From Polycyclovorans algicola TG408 (lineage in GTDB: Bacteria > Pseudomonadota > Gammaproteobacteria > Nevskiales > Nevskiaceae): a DNA stretch of 64,000 nt. The stretch covers positions 2,536,830 to 2,600,829 of the forward strand of contig NZ_JOMH01000001.1 in NCBI RefSeq assembly GCF_000711245.1, written 5' to 3'. Below the pieces are notes generated by a model. That model was not told the DNA's origin and searched no databases. It saw only the letters and a program-made list of their open reading frames with translations. The position numbers were made by a program, and so were the translations under genes. Of this stretch, positions 1 to 8,688 are shown piece after piece; within the stretch, counting starts at the first letter, position 1; every line of letters begins with the position of its first letter.

Positions 1-775
1 TCATCAGCAGGGTGAACACCCGCTCGACGTTGGCGAACTGGAATTTATGGTCGGCCGCCGGGTCAAGTTTCAGGCGGCGAATGAAGAATCCCCCACCCAC
101 GGCCACCAGCGCGGCCACCAGCGCCGACAGAATGTAGGCCTGTACGTCGCTCAGCCCCAGTCCGACGTGGCTGAGCCCCTTGGTGAAGGTCACCGCTGCG
201 GTGATGAACACCGTCAGGAAGATGTAGCCGGGCACATAGCGCAATGCATTTTTCAGCGGCGTTTCGGTGTTGAGAATCAGCGCCTGCACGCTCATGAACA
301 GGCCATAGGCGATGCTGCCGGCAAGCACTGGCGAGATCACCCAGCTGATCATGATGGTGCCAATGCGTGACCAGTGGACCGCGTCCATACCGATGCCGAC
401 CGCGCCGAATCCGACAATGGCGCCGACGATGGAATGCGTCGTGGACACCGGCCAGCCCTTGATCGAGGCGACCAACAGCCAGGTCCCGGCTGCCAGCAGG
501 GATCCGAGCATCCCGAACACCAGAATCTCGGGTGTGTCGGCAATTGACGCCGTGTCGAGCATGCCGTTACGGATGGTGGCGGTAACTTCACCGCCGGCCA
601 GATAGGCACCGGCAAACTCGAAGATGGCGGCGATGATGATGGCCTGCTTGACGGTGATCGCCCGCGAGCCCACCGAGGTAGACATGGCGTTGGCGACATC
701 GTTGGCCCCGACGCCCCACGCCATGAACAGGCCGAAGACGCAAGCCAGTGCAATAAACAGAAATCCGTAGTCCAT
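1..775 (-). CDS. pit: PiT-family inorganic phosphate transporter (3' end outside window)
   Basis: Low-affinity inner-membrane phosphate permease. The reading frame is open from the ATG at 775 to the window edge, so only about 258 N-terminal residues are visible. The family signature GANDVANAM lies near residues 23-31, followed by hydrophobic segments and a second Pit-type motif WPVSTTHSIVGA. The next gene on the same strand upstream is a DUF47/PhoU-like protein 17 bp away, the usual Pit partner. Family assignment is secure; metal-phosphate specificity is not visible. Confidence 0.9.
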   Translation of the reverse strand, partial: MDYGFLFIALACVFGLFMAWGVGANDVANAMSTSVGSRAITVKQAIIIAAIFEFAGAYLAGGEVTATIRNGMLDTASIADTPEILVFGMLGSLLAAGTWLLVASIKGWPVSTTHSIVGAIVGFGAVGIGMDAVHWSRIGTIMISWVISPVLAGSIAYGLFMSVQALILNTETPLKNALRYVPGYIFLTVFITAAVTFTKGLSHVGLGLSDVQAYILSALVAALVAVGGGFFIRRLKLDPAADHKFQFANVERVFTLLM

Positions 776-792
776 GAGGGTGTTCGCTCGCC

Positions 793-1473
793 TTATTTGG
801 CGACGAGAACCTGCAGGCGGCTACCCACGCGCTGGGCACGATCTGCAAGATCGCCAATCCAGTCAATGATTTGATAGAGGAACATCACGTCCACCGGCGG
901 CCAATCACGTTCCAAGGCCATGAGTTGCTCGCGCAGTTCGATCTGCAAGGTGTCGGTTTCGTGTTCGATGTGGTCGAGCTCACGCAGCAGGCCCTCGACA
1001 AACGCGGTTTCGCGCCCCCGAAAGCCGGTATCGAGCAGTGCGTCGAGCTCCTGAATGGCCTTGAGCGCCTGATGCGCCGCCGCAACGGTGCGGGCCACGT
1101 AACGGGTGAACAGGTCGACCATGGGTGGCGGAATGCGCATGCGCCGGCCCAGCATCAAGCCGCTGACATCCTTGGTCTTGTTGGCGACCTTGTCCTGCAT
1201 TTGCAGCATGTCCAGCAGGTCGCGGCGGTCCACTGCCATGAACAGGTGGGTGGGCAACTGTTTGCGCAGACTTTTCTTCAGCCGGTCTGCATCATGCTCG
1301 CCGCCGACGATCTGCTTGCGCCATTCGGCTGCTGCAGTCCAGTCCTCGCGGATCACCGCTTCGACGAACTTTGGCAGCAGGTCGACACAGGCGACGACGC
1401 TCTCCATGTGCTGCTGCAGGGGTCGAATGGGCGAGCCGCCCAACATTTCCGCAATCGTACTTTTTAGCGCCAT
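793..1473 (-). CDS. TIGR00153/DUF47 PhoU-like protein
   Basis: 226-residue, all-helical PhoU-related protein, the length typical of the TIGR00153 family. These proteins are encoded with Pit transporters and are thought to modulate phosphate uptake. I chose the ATG at 1473 (MALKSTIAEML); the open frame extends further upstream, but the extension has no family character. Internal features are the helical segment with GGEHDADRLKKSLRKQLP and the C-terminal DVMFLYQIIDWIGDLADRA typical of the family. It is co-directional with pit and probably in one operon with it. Confidence 0.85.
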   Translation of the reverse strand: MALKSTIAEMLGGSPIRPLQQHMESVVACVDLLPKFVEAVIREDWTAAAEWRKQIVGGEHDADRLKKSLRKQLPTHLFMAVDRRDLLDMLQMQDKVANKTKDVSGLMLGRRMRIPPPMVDLFTRYVARTVAAAHQALKAIQELDALLDTGFRGRETAFVEGLLRELDHIEHETDTLQIELREQLMALERDWPPVDVMFLYQIIDWIGDLADRAQRVGSRLQVLVAK

Positions 1474-1577
1474 GCGACATTGTAATGAAACCGTCATAGG
1501 GTCGGTTGCGACAGCGGCTTCGATCCCGCTTCTCACGGCACGTCGGCGCTGCTCGACTCAGTGCTAACCTGCGTGTC

Positions 1578-2378
1578 ATGTCCGTGTCGCTCCTGCTTTT
1601 TGGCCTGTCTGCGCTGCTCTATGGGGCGGCGGGCCTGCGTCTGTGGTTGCGGCCCGGAACGGCCAGCGGTCACGCTGGCGGGTTGGCCTTGCTCGCCGTG
1701 GCGCTGCACGCGGCGGCGCTGACGGGCCGCATGGTCGGGCCCGAGGGTTGGAGCATCGACTGGGTTACCGCACTCAATCTGTTTGCCTGGCTGGCCAGCG
1801 GCCTGTTGTGGGTGTTCGCGCTGCGTCACCCGGTCAAGGTCTTGGGGCTGGCCGCCTATCCATTCGGCGCCGTGGCCAGTGGCGTCGCCGCCGTGGTGCC
1901 TGCGGCGGCGGCGACCGTTGAGCACGGCCATTGGGTGGGTCTGCACGTCTTGTTGTCGTTGCTCGCGGCGGGCTTGCTGACCCTGGCGGCGATGCAGGCA
2001 GCGCTGCTGTCGGCACAAGATCGATGGCTGCACCAGCACGAGGCGCCGAGCTTCATGAAGCGCCTGCCGCCGCTGCTGGCGATGGAGCGCATCTTGTTTG
2101 CGCTGATCGGCGCCGGCTTTGTGTTGCTGAGCGCGGCGCTGCTGACCGGGCTGTCCTTCATCCATGACTGGCTCACGCAGCATCTGGCGCACAAAACCGT
2201 GTTGTCGATCACCGCCTGGCTGATCTTTGGCGGCCTGCTGGTGGGGCGTTGGCGACTGGGTTTACGCGGCCGCCAGGCAGCCCGTTGGACGCTGGCCGGC
2301 TACGGCATGTTGATCCTCGCCTACCTCGGCGCCAAGCTGGTGCTGGAGTTGCTTTTGGGCGCGCGCTGGTCGAGTTGA
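1578..2378 (+). CDS. CcsA/YpjD-like cytochrome c assembly family membrane protein
   Basis: 266-residue polytopic membrane protein of the YpjD/HemX branch of the CcsA family, with about eight hydrophobic segments. The start is the ATG at 1578 (MSVSLLLFGL); earlier in-frame codons lie in the divergent promoter region. Conserved-looking parts are HVLLSLLAAGLLTLAA near the middle and LTGLSFIHDW before the last segments. In many gammaproteobacteria a ypjD-like gene precedes a CorB-type gene, and that is also the case here. Its exact role (haem handling or assembly factor) is not settled for this branch. Confidence 0.75.
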   Translation: MSVSLLLFGLSALLYGAAGLRLWLRPGTASGHAGGLALLAVALHAAALTGRMVGPEGWSIDWVTALNLFAWLASGLLWVFALRHPVKVLGLAAYPFGAVASGVAAVVPAAAATVEHGHWVGLHVLLSLLAAGLLTLAAMQAALLSAQDRWLHQHEAPSFMKRLPPLLAMERILFALIGAGFVLLSAALLTGLSFIHDWLTQHLAHKTVLSITAWLIFGGLLVGRWRLGLRGRQAARWTLAGYGMLILAYLGAKLVLELLLGARWSS

Positions 2379-2462
2379 GTCGGACGGGGCGGCCGTCAAC
2401 ATTGACGCGACCTGAATGATCCGCGATTCTCGACGGCCCTTGGCCACTCGCCTCCGCGCGTT

Positions 2463-3719
2463 TTGAACGACATTCCTTTATCGGTGCTCTTCGCACTGTT
2501 GTTCGTCCTGCTGCTGCTTTCCGCATTTTTCTCCAGCAGCGAAACCGGACTGATGACCATCAACCGTCATCGTGTCCGCCACCAGGCCAAGCTCGGACAG
2601 CGCAGCGCCAAGCTGGTGCAAAGCCTTCTGGACCGCCCGGATCGCCTGATCGGCACGGTGTTGCTGGGCAATAATTTCATCAACGTGTTGGCCGCTTCGG
2701 TGGCGACGGTGATCGGTTTGCGGCTTTATGGCGATGACGGCATCGCCATTGCCACCGGCGCGTTGACACTGCTGCTGTTGATTTTCGGCGAGGTCACGCC
2801 CAAGACCATGGCGGCGCTGCATCCCGAGCGCGTCGCGTTTCCGGCGGCGTTCGTGCTGTATCCCCTGATGCGCCTGCTGTGGCCACTGGTCTTGGCTGTA
2901 AATTTCATCAGCAATAACTTGCTGAAGCTGTTCGGTGTGTCGCCCGAAGACGCCGCTGAGCACAACATTTCGTCGGAAGAACTGCGCACCATCGTCGCCG
3001 AGGCGGGCGCGCTGATCCCGCAACGTCACCAAAAGATGCTGCTGTCGATTCTTGACCTTGAGAAGGCCACCGTCGAAGACATCATGGTGCCGCGCAACGA
3101 GATCATCGGCATTGATCTCTCCGAGCCATGGGACGTCATCCGCGACGCCTTGACGGAGTCGGAGCACACGCGACTGCCGGTTTACGATGGCTCTATCGAC
3201 CAGCTCAAGGGCGTGGTGCACCTGCGCCGCCTCGTCGGACTCGCCGCAGACGATCAACTCACCTCCGACAGTGTGCTCGCGTTGGCGCGAGAGCCTTACT
3301 TCATTCCTGAGGGCACGCCGCTCAACCAGCAGTTGCTGAACTTTCAGAACCAGAAGCGGCGCATTGGCTTCGTGGTCGACGAGTACGGTGACATCCAGGG
3401 TTTGGTGACCCTCGAAGACATCCTCGAAGAGGTGGTCGGCGAGTTCACCTCGGACCCGGCCACCCGCATGAAGAACGTCTATGCCGACGCCGATGGCAGC
3501 TATCGGGTCGCCGGCAACGTGACCCTGCGCAGTCTTAACCGCAATCTGGGCTGGAAGCTGCCGGTCAAGGGACCGAAAACCATCAACGGCCTGCTGCTTG
3601 ATCACCTGCAGAGTATTCCGCAGTCGGGCAACAAGGTCGCCATTGGCCGTTACGAATTTGAAATCATCGACGCGCGCAGCCATGCGGTGAAGGCGGTCAG
3701 GGTACGCGCTGCGGCGTGA
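2463..3719 (+). CDS. CorB/HlyC-type transporter (DUF21-CBS-CorC_HlyC)
   Basis: 418-residue inner-membrane protein of the CNNM/CorB family, linked to Mg2+/Co2+ export. Domain order: DUF21 membrane domain (about residues 5-180, beginning with LSAFFSSSETGLMTINRHR), paired CBS domains (about 200-325, VPRNEIIGIDL and FVVDEYGDIQGLVTLEDIL), and a C-terminal CorC_HlyC domain (about 335-415). The frame opens with TTG at 2463 (read as MNDIPLSVLF); no ATG in the first 30 codons would preserve the N-terminal helix. Length is normal for the family. Confidence 0.85.
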   Translation: MNDIPLSVLFALLFVLLLLSAFFSSSETGLMTINRHRVRHQAKLGQRSAKLVQSLLDRPDRLIGTVLLGNNFINVLAASVATVIGLRLYGDDGIAIATGALTLLLLIFGEVTPKTMAALHPERVAFPAAFVLYPLMRLLWPLVLAVNFISNNLLKLFGVSPEDAAEHNISSEELRTIVAEAGALIPQRHQKMLLSILDLEKATVEDIMVPRNEIIGIDLSEPWDVIRDALTESEHTRLPVYDGSIDQLKGVVHLRRLVGLAADDQLTSDSVLALAREPYFIPEGTPLNQQLLNFQNQKRRIGFVVDEYGDIQGLVTLEDILEEVVGEFTSDPATRMKNVYADADGSYRVAGNVTLRSLNRNLGWKLPVKGPKTINGLLLDHLQSIPQSGNKVAIGRYEFEIIDARSHAVKAVRVRAAA

Positions 3720-3794
3720 TCGGGCTGCGACGATGGCGTCACACGCAGGTGTCTGGGTTGCACTTATGATGCGGGCGTCCTTTCAAACCGCCCC

Positions 3795-4418
3795 ATGAAC
3801 GCCCTTTCGCCGACGCCGCGCACGCTCGTCGTGTGCCCCCACTGTGACGCCGTGCACCGCATTGTCGCGGTGCGATCGGGCAAGCGTGTCAGTTGTCAGC
3901 GCTGCGGCTGTGCACTCTACGAGCAGACCCGACTGCCATTGCAGAGTCTGCTGGCCGGCACCGTGGCGGCGTTGCTGTTTTTTGCGATCGCCAACCTGAC
4001 GCCGCTGCTGACCTTCGAATTGGCCGGTGAGCGCCGGCTGGCACCGCTATGGGCCGGGGTTGCGGCCGTCTGGGAGGCCGGCGAGCCGATGATGGCGGTG
4101 ATCGCCGGCATGACCACATTGGTGTTTCCGCTGCTGACACTGAGTCTGCTGCTGTACGCGCTGCTGCCGCTCTCATTGGGCACCACACCACAGGGTTACC
4201 GCAGCGCGCTGCATGCGCTGCGTTGGCTGCGGCCCTGGAGTTTGCTGGAGGTGTTCTTCCTCGGCGTGCTGGTGTCGCTGGTCAAGCTCACCGACGTGGC
4301 CACGGTCATTCTCGGGCCCGGCCTGTTCGCGGTGGTGGTGCTGTCCTTGCTGATGGTCCGCCTCGGCAGTTTTGACATGGCGCTGCTCTGGGACCACGCG
4401 CCGCCGGTGGCGCAATGA
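3795..4418 (+). CDS. pqiA: PqiA-like membrane protein, first half
   Basis: 207 residues. N-terminal zinc-ribbon-like cysteines (CPHCDAVH then CQRCGCAL) are followed by four hydrophobic segments: one PqiA unit. E. coli PqiA has two such units in one chain of about 417 residues; here each unit is a separate gene. PqiA is the inner-membrane partner of the PqiB MCE tunnel in envelope lipid transport. The stop overlaps the next start by 4 nt (ATGA), implying translational coupling and equal dosage of the two halves. Confidence 0.85.
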   Translation: MNALSPTPRTLVVCPHCDAVHRIVAVRSGKRVSCQRCGCALYEQTRLPLQSLLAGTVAALLFFAIANLTPLLTFELAGERRLAPLWAGVAAVWEAGEPMMAVIAGMTTLVFPLLTLSLLLYALLPLSLGTTPQGYRSALHALRWLRPWSLLEVFFLGVLVSLVKLTDVATVILGPGLFAVVVLSLLMVRLGSFDMALLWDHAPPVAQ

Positions 4419-5065
4419 GCGTTGTCACGGCCAGAGAACTGGGCATCGTCGCCTGCGAAACCTGCGGCCGCGTCGCACGGGCGCCGCGTGATGCCCAGTC
4501 ATCGGCACATTGCCCGCACTGTGGCAGCGCCCTGCACAGCCGACTGCCGGGGTCACTGGCCCGTACTTGGGCGCACCTGCTGGCGGCGTGCGTGCTCTAC
4601 ATTCCGTCGAACCTGTTGGTGATGATGCACACCGCCGACTACGCCGGGCGCCGTAGCGACACCATCGTCAGCGGTGTCATCAAGTTGTGGACCGACGGTG
4701 CCCATGGCATTGCCGTGGTGGTATTCGTCGCCAGTGTGGTGGTGCCGGTGCTCAAGATCGGCGTCATGGCCTATCTGGCCATCAGCGTGCAGTTGGGCTG
4801 GACCAGCCTGCAGCGGCAGCGCGCGCAGTGGTTCCGCTTCATCGAGCGCATCGGCCACTGGTCGATGCTCGACGTGTTCGTGGTGGCGCTGCTGGTGGCG
4901 CTGGTCGATTTCAACGTCGCACGGGTCGAGCCGGGCCCGGCGGCGCTGGCCTTCGGCGTGGTGGTGATTCTCACCATGCTTGCGGCCAAGAGCTTTGATC
5001 CGCGCTTGATCTGGGACGTGCCGCGGCCGACAGCCGACGTGTCCACGCGACCTCAAGCATCATGA
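4415..5065 (+). CDS. pqiA: PqiA-like membrane protein, second half
   Basis: 216 residues with the second PqiA unit: cysteine pairs CETCGR and CPHCGSAL in the first 40 residues, then four membrane segments including VLYIPSNLLVMMHTADY. It starts at the ATG inside the stop of the first half and is followed 25 bp later by pqiB. The adjacent pair matches the two halves of E. coli PqiA. The cysteines are intact, so the metal site is probably kept. Confidence 0.85.
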   Translation: MSVVTARELGIVACETCGRVARAPRDAQSSAHCPHCGSALHSRLPGSLARTWAHLLAACVLYIPSNLLVMMHTADYAGRRSDTIVSGVIKLWTDGAHGIAVVVFVASVVVPVLKIGVMAYLAISVQLGWTSLQRQRAQWFRFIERIGHWSMLDVFVVALLVALVDFNVARVEPGPAALAFGVVVILTMLAAKSFDPRLIWDVPRPTADVSTRPQAS

Positions 5066-5090
5066 CCGTTAACCGAATGCTCCAGAAACG

Positions 5091-6749
5091 ATGACCCAGC
5101 CTTCACTCGATTCATTGCCCGAACCGATCATCACCTCGCGGCGTCGCGTTGCCTGGGTGTGGCTGGTGCCGGTCATCGCTGTGATCATTGGCCTTGTGTT
5201 GTTGGTGCAGTACCTGATGGCGCTAGGTCCGACCATCGTCATCAAGTTCGAGACAGCGGACGGCCTCAAGGCAGACCAAACCGAGCTGCGCTTCAAGGAC
5301 GTGGTGGCGGGACGGGTTGCCGACATCCGTTTGAGCGATGACCGATCGCATGTCGAGGTTGAGGTTTCACTGACCCCGGCGGCGGCGGCACTGGCGGTTG
5401 AAGACTCGCGCTTCTGGGTGGTCCGACCGCGCGCCGATCTTGGCGGGGTGTCGGGCCTCGACACGCTGTTGACCGGCGCTTACATCGCGGTCGATGTCGG
5501 CATGTCCAAGGAGCCTGCGCGTGAGTTCGTCGGCCAGGAGCAGCCGCCCCGTGTGCTGAACAATCAGGAAGGTCGTCGGCTGACGCTGCGTGCCGACGCG
5601 CTGAATTCACTGAGCATCGGCTCGCCAATTTATTTCCGGGGCATCGTTGTCGGACGCATCGTCGGTTTTGACCTCGACGAAGGCGGCGACGGCGTCACGC
5701 TGCAGGGTTTCGTCGAGGCGCCTTATCACCAGAATCTGCGTGCCACCTCACGTTTCTGGAACGTCAGCGGCGTGGACGTCAGCCTCGATGCGGGCGGCCT
5801 GCGGGTCAATACCGAGTCGGTGCTGACGCTGATCGGTGGCGGCGTGGCGTTCTACAACCCCAAAGACGGCATTTCGACGCTGCCACGCGAGCCCGAAAAT
5901 CCTGAAGCCGCGTCCGAAGTTGATGCCCTGGCCTTCGCTTTGTACGACAGCGAGGTCGATGCTCGCGCCAAGGCCGACCCGATTGTGCTGGACACGGTGA
6001 TGCGCTTTGCCGGGTCGATGCGAGGCTTGACCGTGGGGGCGCCCATCGATTTTTTTGGGGTCGAAGTGGGCAAGGTCACCGAAACCGAATTGGAATACGA
6101 CGTGGAGCGCAGTGGATTCGTCGCCGCCACCCGCGCCGAGCTTTATCCGGCCCGCCTCGGCCGCGCGTTCGCCCAGTGGCAGGACTGGCAAGGTAGCCTC
6201 GGTGAGACTTTCAGCTCACCGGCCGAAGCCGGTGACCGGCTGATTCGCGGCCTCATTCAGCGCGGCCTGCGCGCGCAATTGCGCACCGGCAACCTGATTA
6301 CCGGGCAGCTCTATATCGCGCTCGACATGCTGGCGCCTGAGAACGAGAAGCTCGGCGAGAACACCGACCGGCTGGAGATCCCCAGCGTGGCCGGCAGCTT
6401 TGACCAGATTCAGATCCAGATCGCCAACATCGTCAGCAAGCTCGACGCGCTGCCGTTGGGCGACTTGGCCGGCGACTTGGCCGGCACGCTTGAGAGCCTC
6501 AACAAGCTGATGGCGACCCTGGAAGGCGAGGTCAGTGTTGAGCTCACGCAGACCCTGGACAAGGTGCAGGCCTTGGTCGAAGGGCTTTCCACGCAGGTCG
6601 CAGCACCCAATGCACCCATGCAGCAGGACCTGCAGCAGACGATGGAACAGATCGACCGCGCCGCCCACTCGCTGCGCAGCCTCACTGACAGCCTGCAGCG
6701 CAACCCACAGTCGCTGTTGCGCGGCCGCCCCGATCCGGAAGATGAATAA
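5091..6749 (+). CDS. pqiB: PqiB MCE-domain intermembrane lipid-transport protein
   Basis: 552 residues, close to E. coli PqiB (546). One N-terminal membrane anchor (about residues 21-43, VWLVPVIAVIIGLVLLVQYL), then three MCE domains (about 45-135, 160-245, 285-385). Repeated cores are visible as DGLKADQTELRFKDVVAG, SIGSPIYFRGIVVGRIVGF and GLTVGAPIDFFGVEVGKV. The C-terminal 120 residues are helical and rich in leucine and glutamine, matching the coiled-coil needle of PqiB. It lies between pqiA and pqiC and probably forms a periplasm-spanning lipid conduit. Confidence 0.92.
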   Translation: MTQPSLDSLPEPIITSRRRVAWVWLVPVIAVIIGLVLLVQYLMALGPTIVIKFETADGLKADQTELRFKDVVAGRVADIRLSDDRSHVEVEVSLTPAAAALAVEDSRFWVVRPRADLGGVSGLDTLLTGAYIAVDVGMSKEPAREFVGQEQPPRVLNNQEGRRLTLRADALNSLSIGSPIYFRGIVVGRIVGFDLDEGGDGVTLQGFVEAPYHQNLRATSRFWNVSGVDVSLDAGGLRVNTESVLTLIGGGVAFYNPKDGISTLPREPENPEAASEVDALAFALYDSEVDARAKADPIVLDTVMRFAGSMRGLTVGAPIDFFGVEVGKVTETELEYDVERSGFVAATRAELYPARLGRAFAQWQDWQGSLGETFSSPAEAGDRLIRGLIQRGLRAQLRTGNLITGQLYIALDMLAPENEKLGENTDRLEIPSVAGSFDQIQIQIANIVSKLDALPLGDLAGDLAGTLESLNKLMATLEGEVSVELTQTLDKVQALVEGLSTQVAAPNAPMQQDLQQTMEQIDRAAHSLRSLTDSLQRNPQSLLRGRPDPEDE

Positions 6750-6777
6750 CGCCATGCACCTGAACCACGAGGCGTCG

Positions 6778-7386
6778 ATGACGCGCAGACGTTTTGACCG
6801 CCTGGCCTTGCTGGCGGTGTTGCTGGGGGTGGGTCTTGCCGGCTGCGTGTCGACCTCGCCGCTACGCCACTACACCTTGCAGGCGTCGGCCAGCGACGCC
6901 GCAGTGGCCACGTCGTTCAACTTTGCCCTGCAGGCGGTGCGGGTGCCGCCGCAGGTTGATGTGACGCCGCTGGTCGTGCGTGACGGGGACACCGCGCTGC
7001 GGGTCCTCGAGGGCCATCAATGGGGCGCCCCGTTGGCGCTCGAATGGCGCGGCGCCCTCAGCACCGCGCTACGGCAGTCGCACGGCGGGGTCGATCTGGC
7101 GCGCGCCGGGTTGGCACTGCCGCCTGACGTGCCGGTATTGCGCGTCGACCTGCAACGCTTTGACGCCGAGGTTGGTGTCGGGGCCCATGCCGGTGGCGTT
7201 TGGTCGGTGATGCAGACCGACCCTGCCGTCGCGCTGAGCTGTGCATTTGCCTTGTCGGCGCCCAGCGGCCTGATGCCGGTCGACATCGCGCGTGCACACC
7301 AGCAACTGATTGGCCGGCTGGCGACCCAAATCGCCACCACCCTGTCGAATCTTCGTGCGGGTGGGGACCCGGCATGCTCGGGCTGA
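6778..7386 (+). CDS. pqiC: PqiC outer-membrane lipoprotein (ABC-type transport auxiliary component)
   Basis: About 202 residues. I chose the ATG at 6778 because it gives a compact signal peptide ending in the lipobox LAGC (Cys23) and has GAGG about 9 nt upstream; ATGs at 6742 and 6754 are alternatives. The mature part is PqiC/DUF330-like: the LRHYTLQ start and the GHQWGAPLALEWRGAL region are typical. The last gene of the pqi cluster, it is expected to anchor the PqiB tube at the outer membrane. Confidence 0.85.
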   Translation: MTRRRFDRLALLAVLLGVGLAGCVSTSPLRHYTLQASASDAAVATSFNFALQAVRVPPQVDVTPLVVRDGDTALRVLEGHQWGAPLALEWRGALSTALRQSHGGVDLARAGLALPPDVPVLRVDLQRFDAEVGVGAHAGGVWSVMQTDPAVALSCAFALSAPSGLMPVDIARAHQQLIGRLATQIATTLSNLRAGGDPACSG

Positions 7387-7526
7387 AACCGATCGAGGGA
7401 CGAGCGGTGGAAACCGGCTGACCGGCAACCTGTTGGCGGGGCCGGTGCCACGGCAGACTGTCGCTGTAGGAAAACCCGTACAGACCCTGATCTGGCCCTT
7501 CGCCCCAACCGGACGCCGCCACGCCG

Positions 7527-8456
7527 ATGACCGCCGCACCTGCTCCTGATGCATTGCTGCGCGCCGCCACGCCTTACGAAGTGGCCGCGGCGTTGATGCA
7601 TCATCAGCCAGCGGCGGCGTTTCGCTCACTGTTTGTCCTTTATGGCTATGGGTCTGACCTGATTGACCGGGTGACGCTCGCTGAGGTGTCGTCGCTGGAT
7701 GCCCGGCTGGAGGCCCGCAGCGACGAGCGACGTTATGTCATCGATCAGTTGCGCCTCGCCGCGCTGGGCACCCATCGCAGCATCGAGATTGCCGGTATCT
7801 GGCCGCAGTTCTATTGCTTTGCAAACTGCTCCATTCGCCAGTTTCCGGTGTTCTTTGCGCTGCGTGAGGCCAACCAACTGCCGTTGCTGGAGTCACTGCT
7901 GACGCGCATCGTCGGCCAGGTGACCGTGCAGCATCAGGACTGGCGGCTCGAAAACGCTTACGAGTGGGCACTGATCTCGGCCGCCGCAGCGCAGGGCCAA
8001 CTTAAGCCCGAGGCCGGCTTTGCACTGGACAGCAATGTCACCTGGCGCCTGATGCGTCCAGTGACGGAAATGGGGGGTCGATCGCCGGTGCTTGAATGGC
8101 ATCTGATGAAGGCCAGCGAGCGAGACCATGTCGAGGCCTTGCCGCTGATGACCGTGATCACCGACGCCCAGGGCCATCTGCTGCGAAAGGTCGACCAGCA
8201 CGTGTTGCAGGCCTTTCGGGTGCGCGGGGAGGCCTCGCCGGTTGAACCCGTCTCTGTCGCCTTGGCGCCTGATCGCCAACCCCTGGTGCGTGTCTCATTG
8301 CAGGGTCCGACATTGCGCGGCGATCGACCGTCGCGTGTCGAAGTGGATACCGATGCCCATTCCGATGCCGACAGCGCCGGGCTGAAGCGGACGATCAGCG
8401 TCGCCCCGCCGTCGGCCAATCCCAATGTGGTGCCGCTACACCGGCTCGCGGGATAG
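7527..8456 (+). CDS. Unknown conserved-looking protein
   Basis: 309 residues, starting at the ATG at 7527. I do not recognise the family. It has no signal peptide and no membrane segment. The N-terminal 200 residues look folded (mixed helix, for example LYGYGSDLIDRVTLAEVSSL and FANCSIRQFPVFFALREANQ). The last 80 residues are proline-, aspartate- and serine-rich and probably disordered. It stands alone, 140 bp after pqiC and about 230 bp before the aminotransferase. Codon use matches the host, so it is probably a real gene. Confidence 0.65.
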   Translation: MTAAPAPDALLRAATPYEVAAALMHHQPAAAFRSLFVLYGYGSDLIDRVTLAEVSSLDARLEARSDERRYVIDQLRLAALGTHRSIEIAGIWPQFYCFANCSIRQFPVFFALREANQLPLLESLLTRIVGQVTVQHQDWRLENAYEWALISAAAAQGQLKPEAGFALDSNVTWRLMRPVTEMGGRSPVLEWHLMKASERDHVEALPLMTVITDAQGHLLRKVDQHVLQAFRVRGEASPVEPVSVALAPDRQPLVRVSLQGPTLRGDRPSRVEVDTDAHSDADSAGLKRTISVAPPSANPNVVPLHRLAG

Positions 8457-8688
8457 GGCCGGTTGACCCTATTGATGGCGCTGCATCGTCGGCTGTTTTT
8501 TGCCAGCTCGACCGTCCCGGCACCCACGCTTCGCCCAGGGCCATAACCGACTCGGCCGCAGCGATGCGCCAATTGTTAACAGGCCCTAACAGGCCCTGGT
8601 TTTGTCTGGCTCATCGGGCGAGCGGCTTGAGTCCGGGCGGGCAGGGCGCTAGCCTTCGCGGCCTTCGATTTGCCTGAGCCTGTATCCA
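8457..8688. other. Intergenic region with short tandem repeat
   Basis: 232 bp without a supportable gene. It contains TAACAGGCCC twice in tandem (from about 8577 and 8587) and the KOPS-like octamer GGGCAGGG at 8639-8646. It presumably holds the promoter of the downstream aminotransferase, but no convincing -35/-10 pair stands out. Confidence 0.4.

Noticed and set aside
4415..5065. pqiA broken by a frameshift
   Set aside because: Each half has its own start, cysteine motif and membrane set, with a tidy ATGA overlap; a split two-gene form is more likely than damage.
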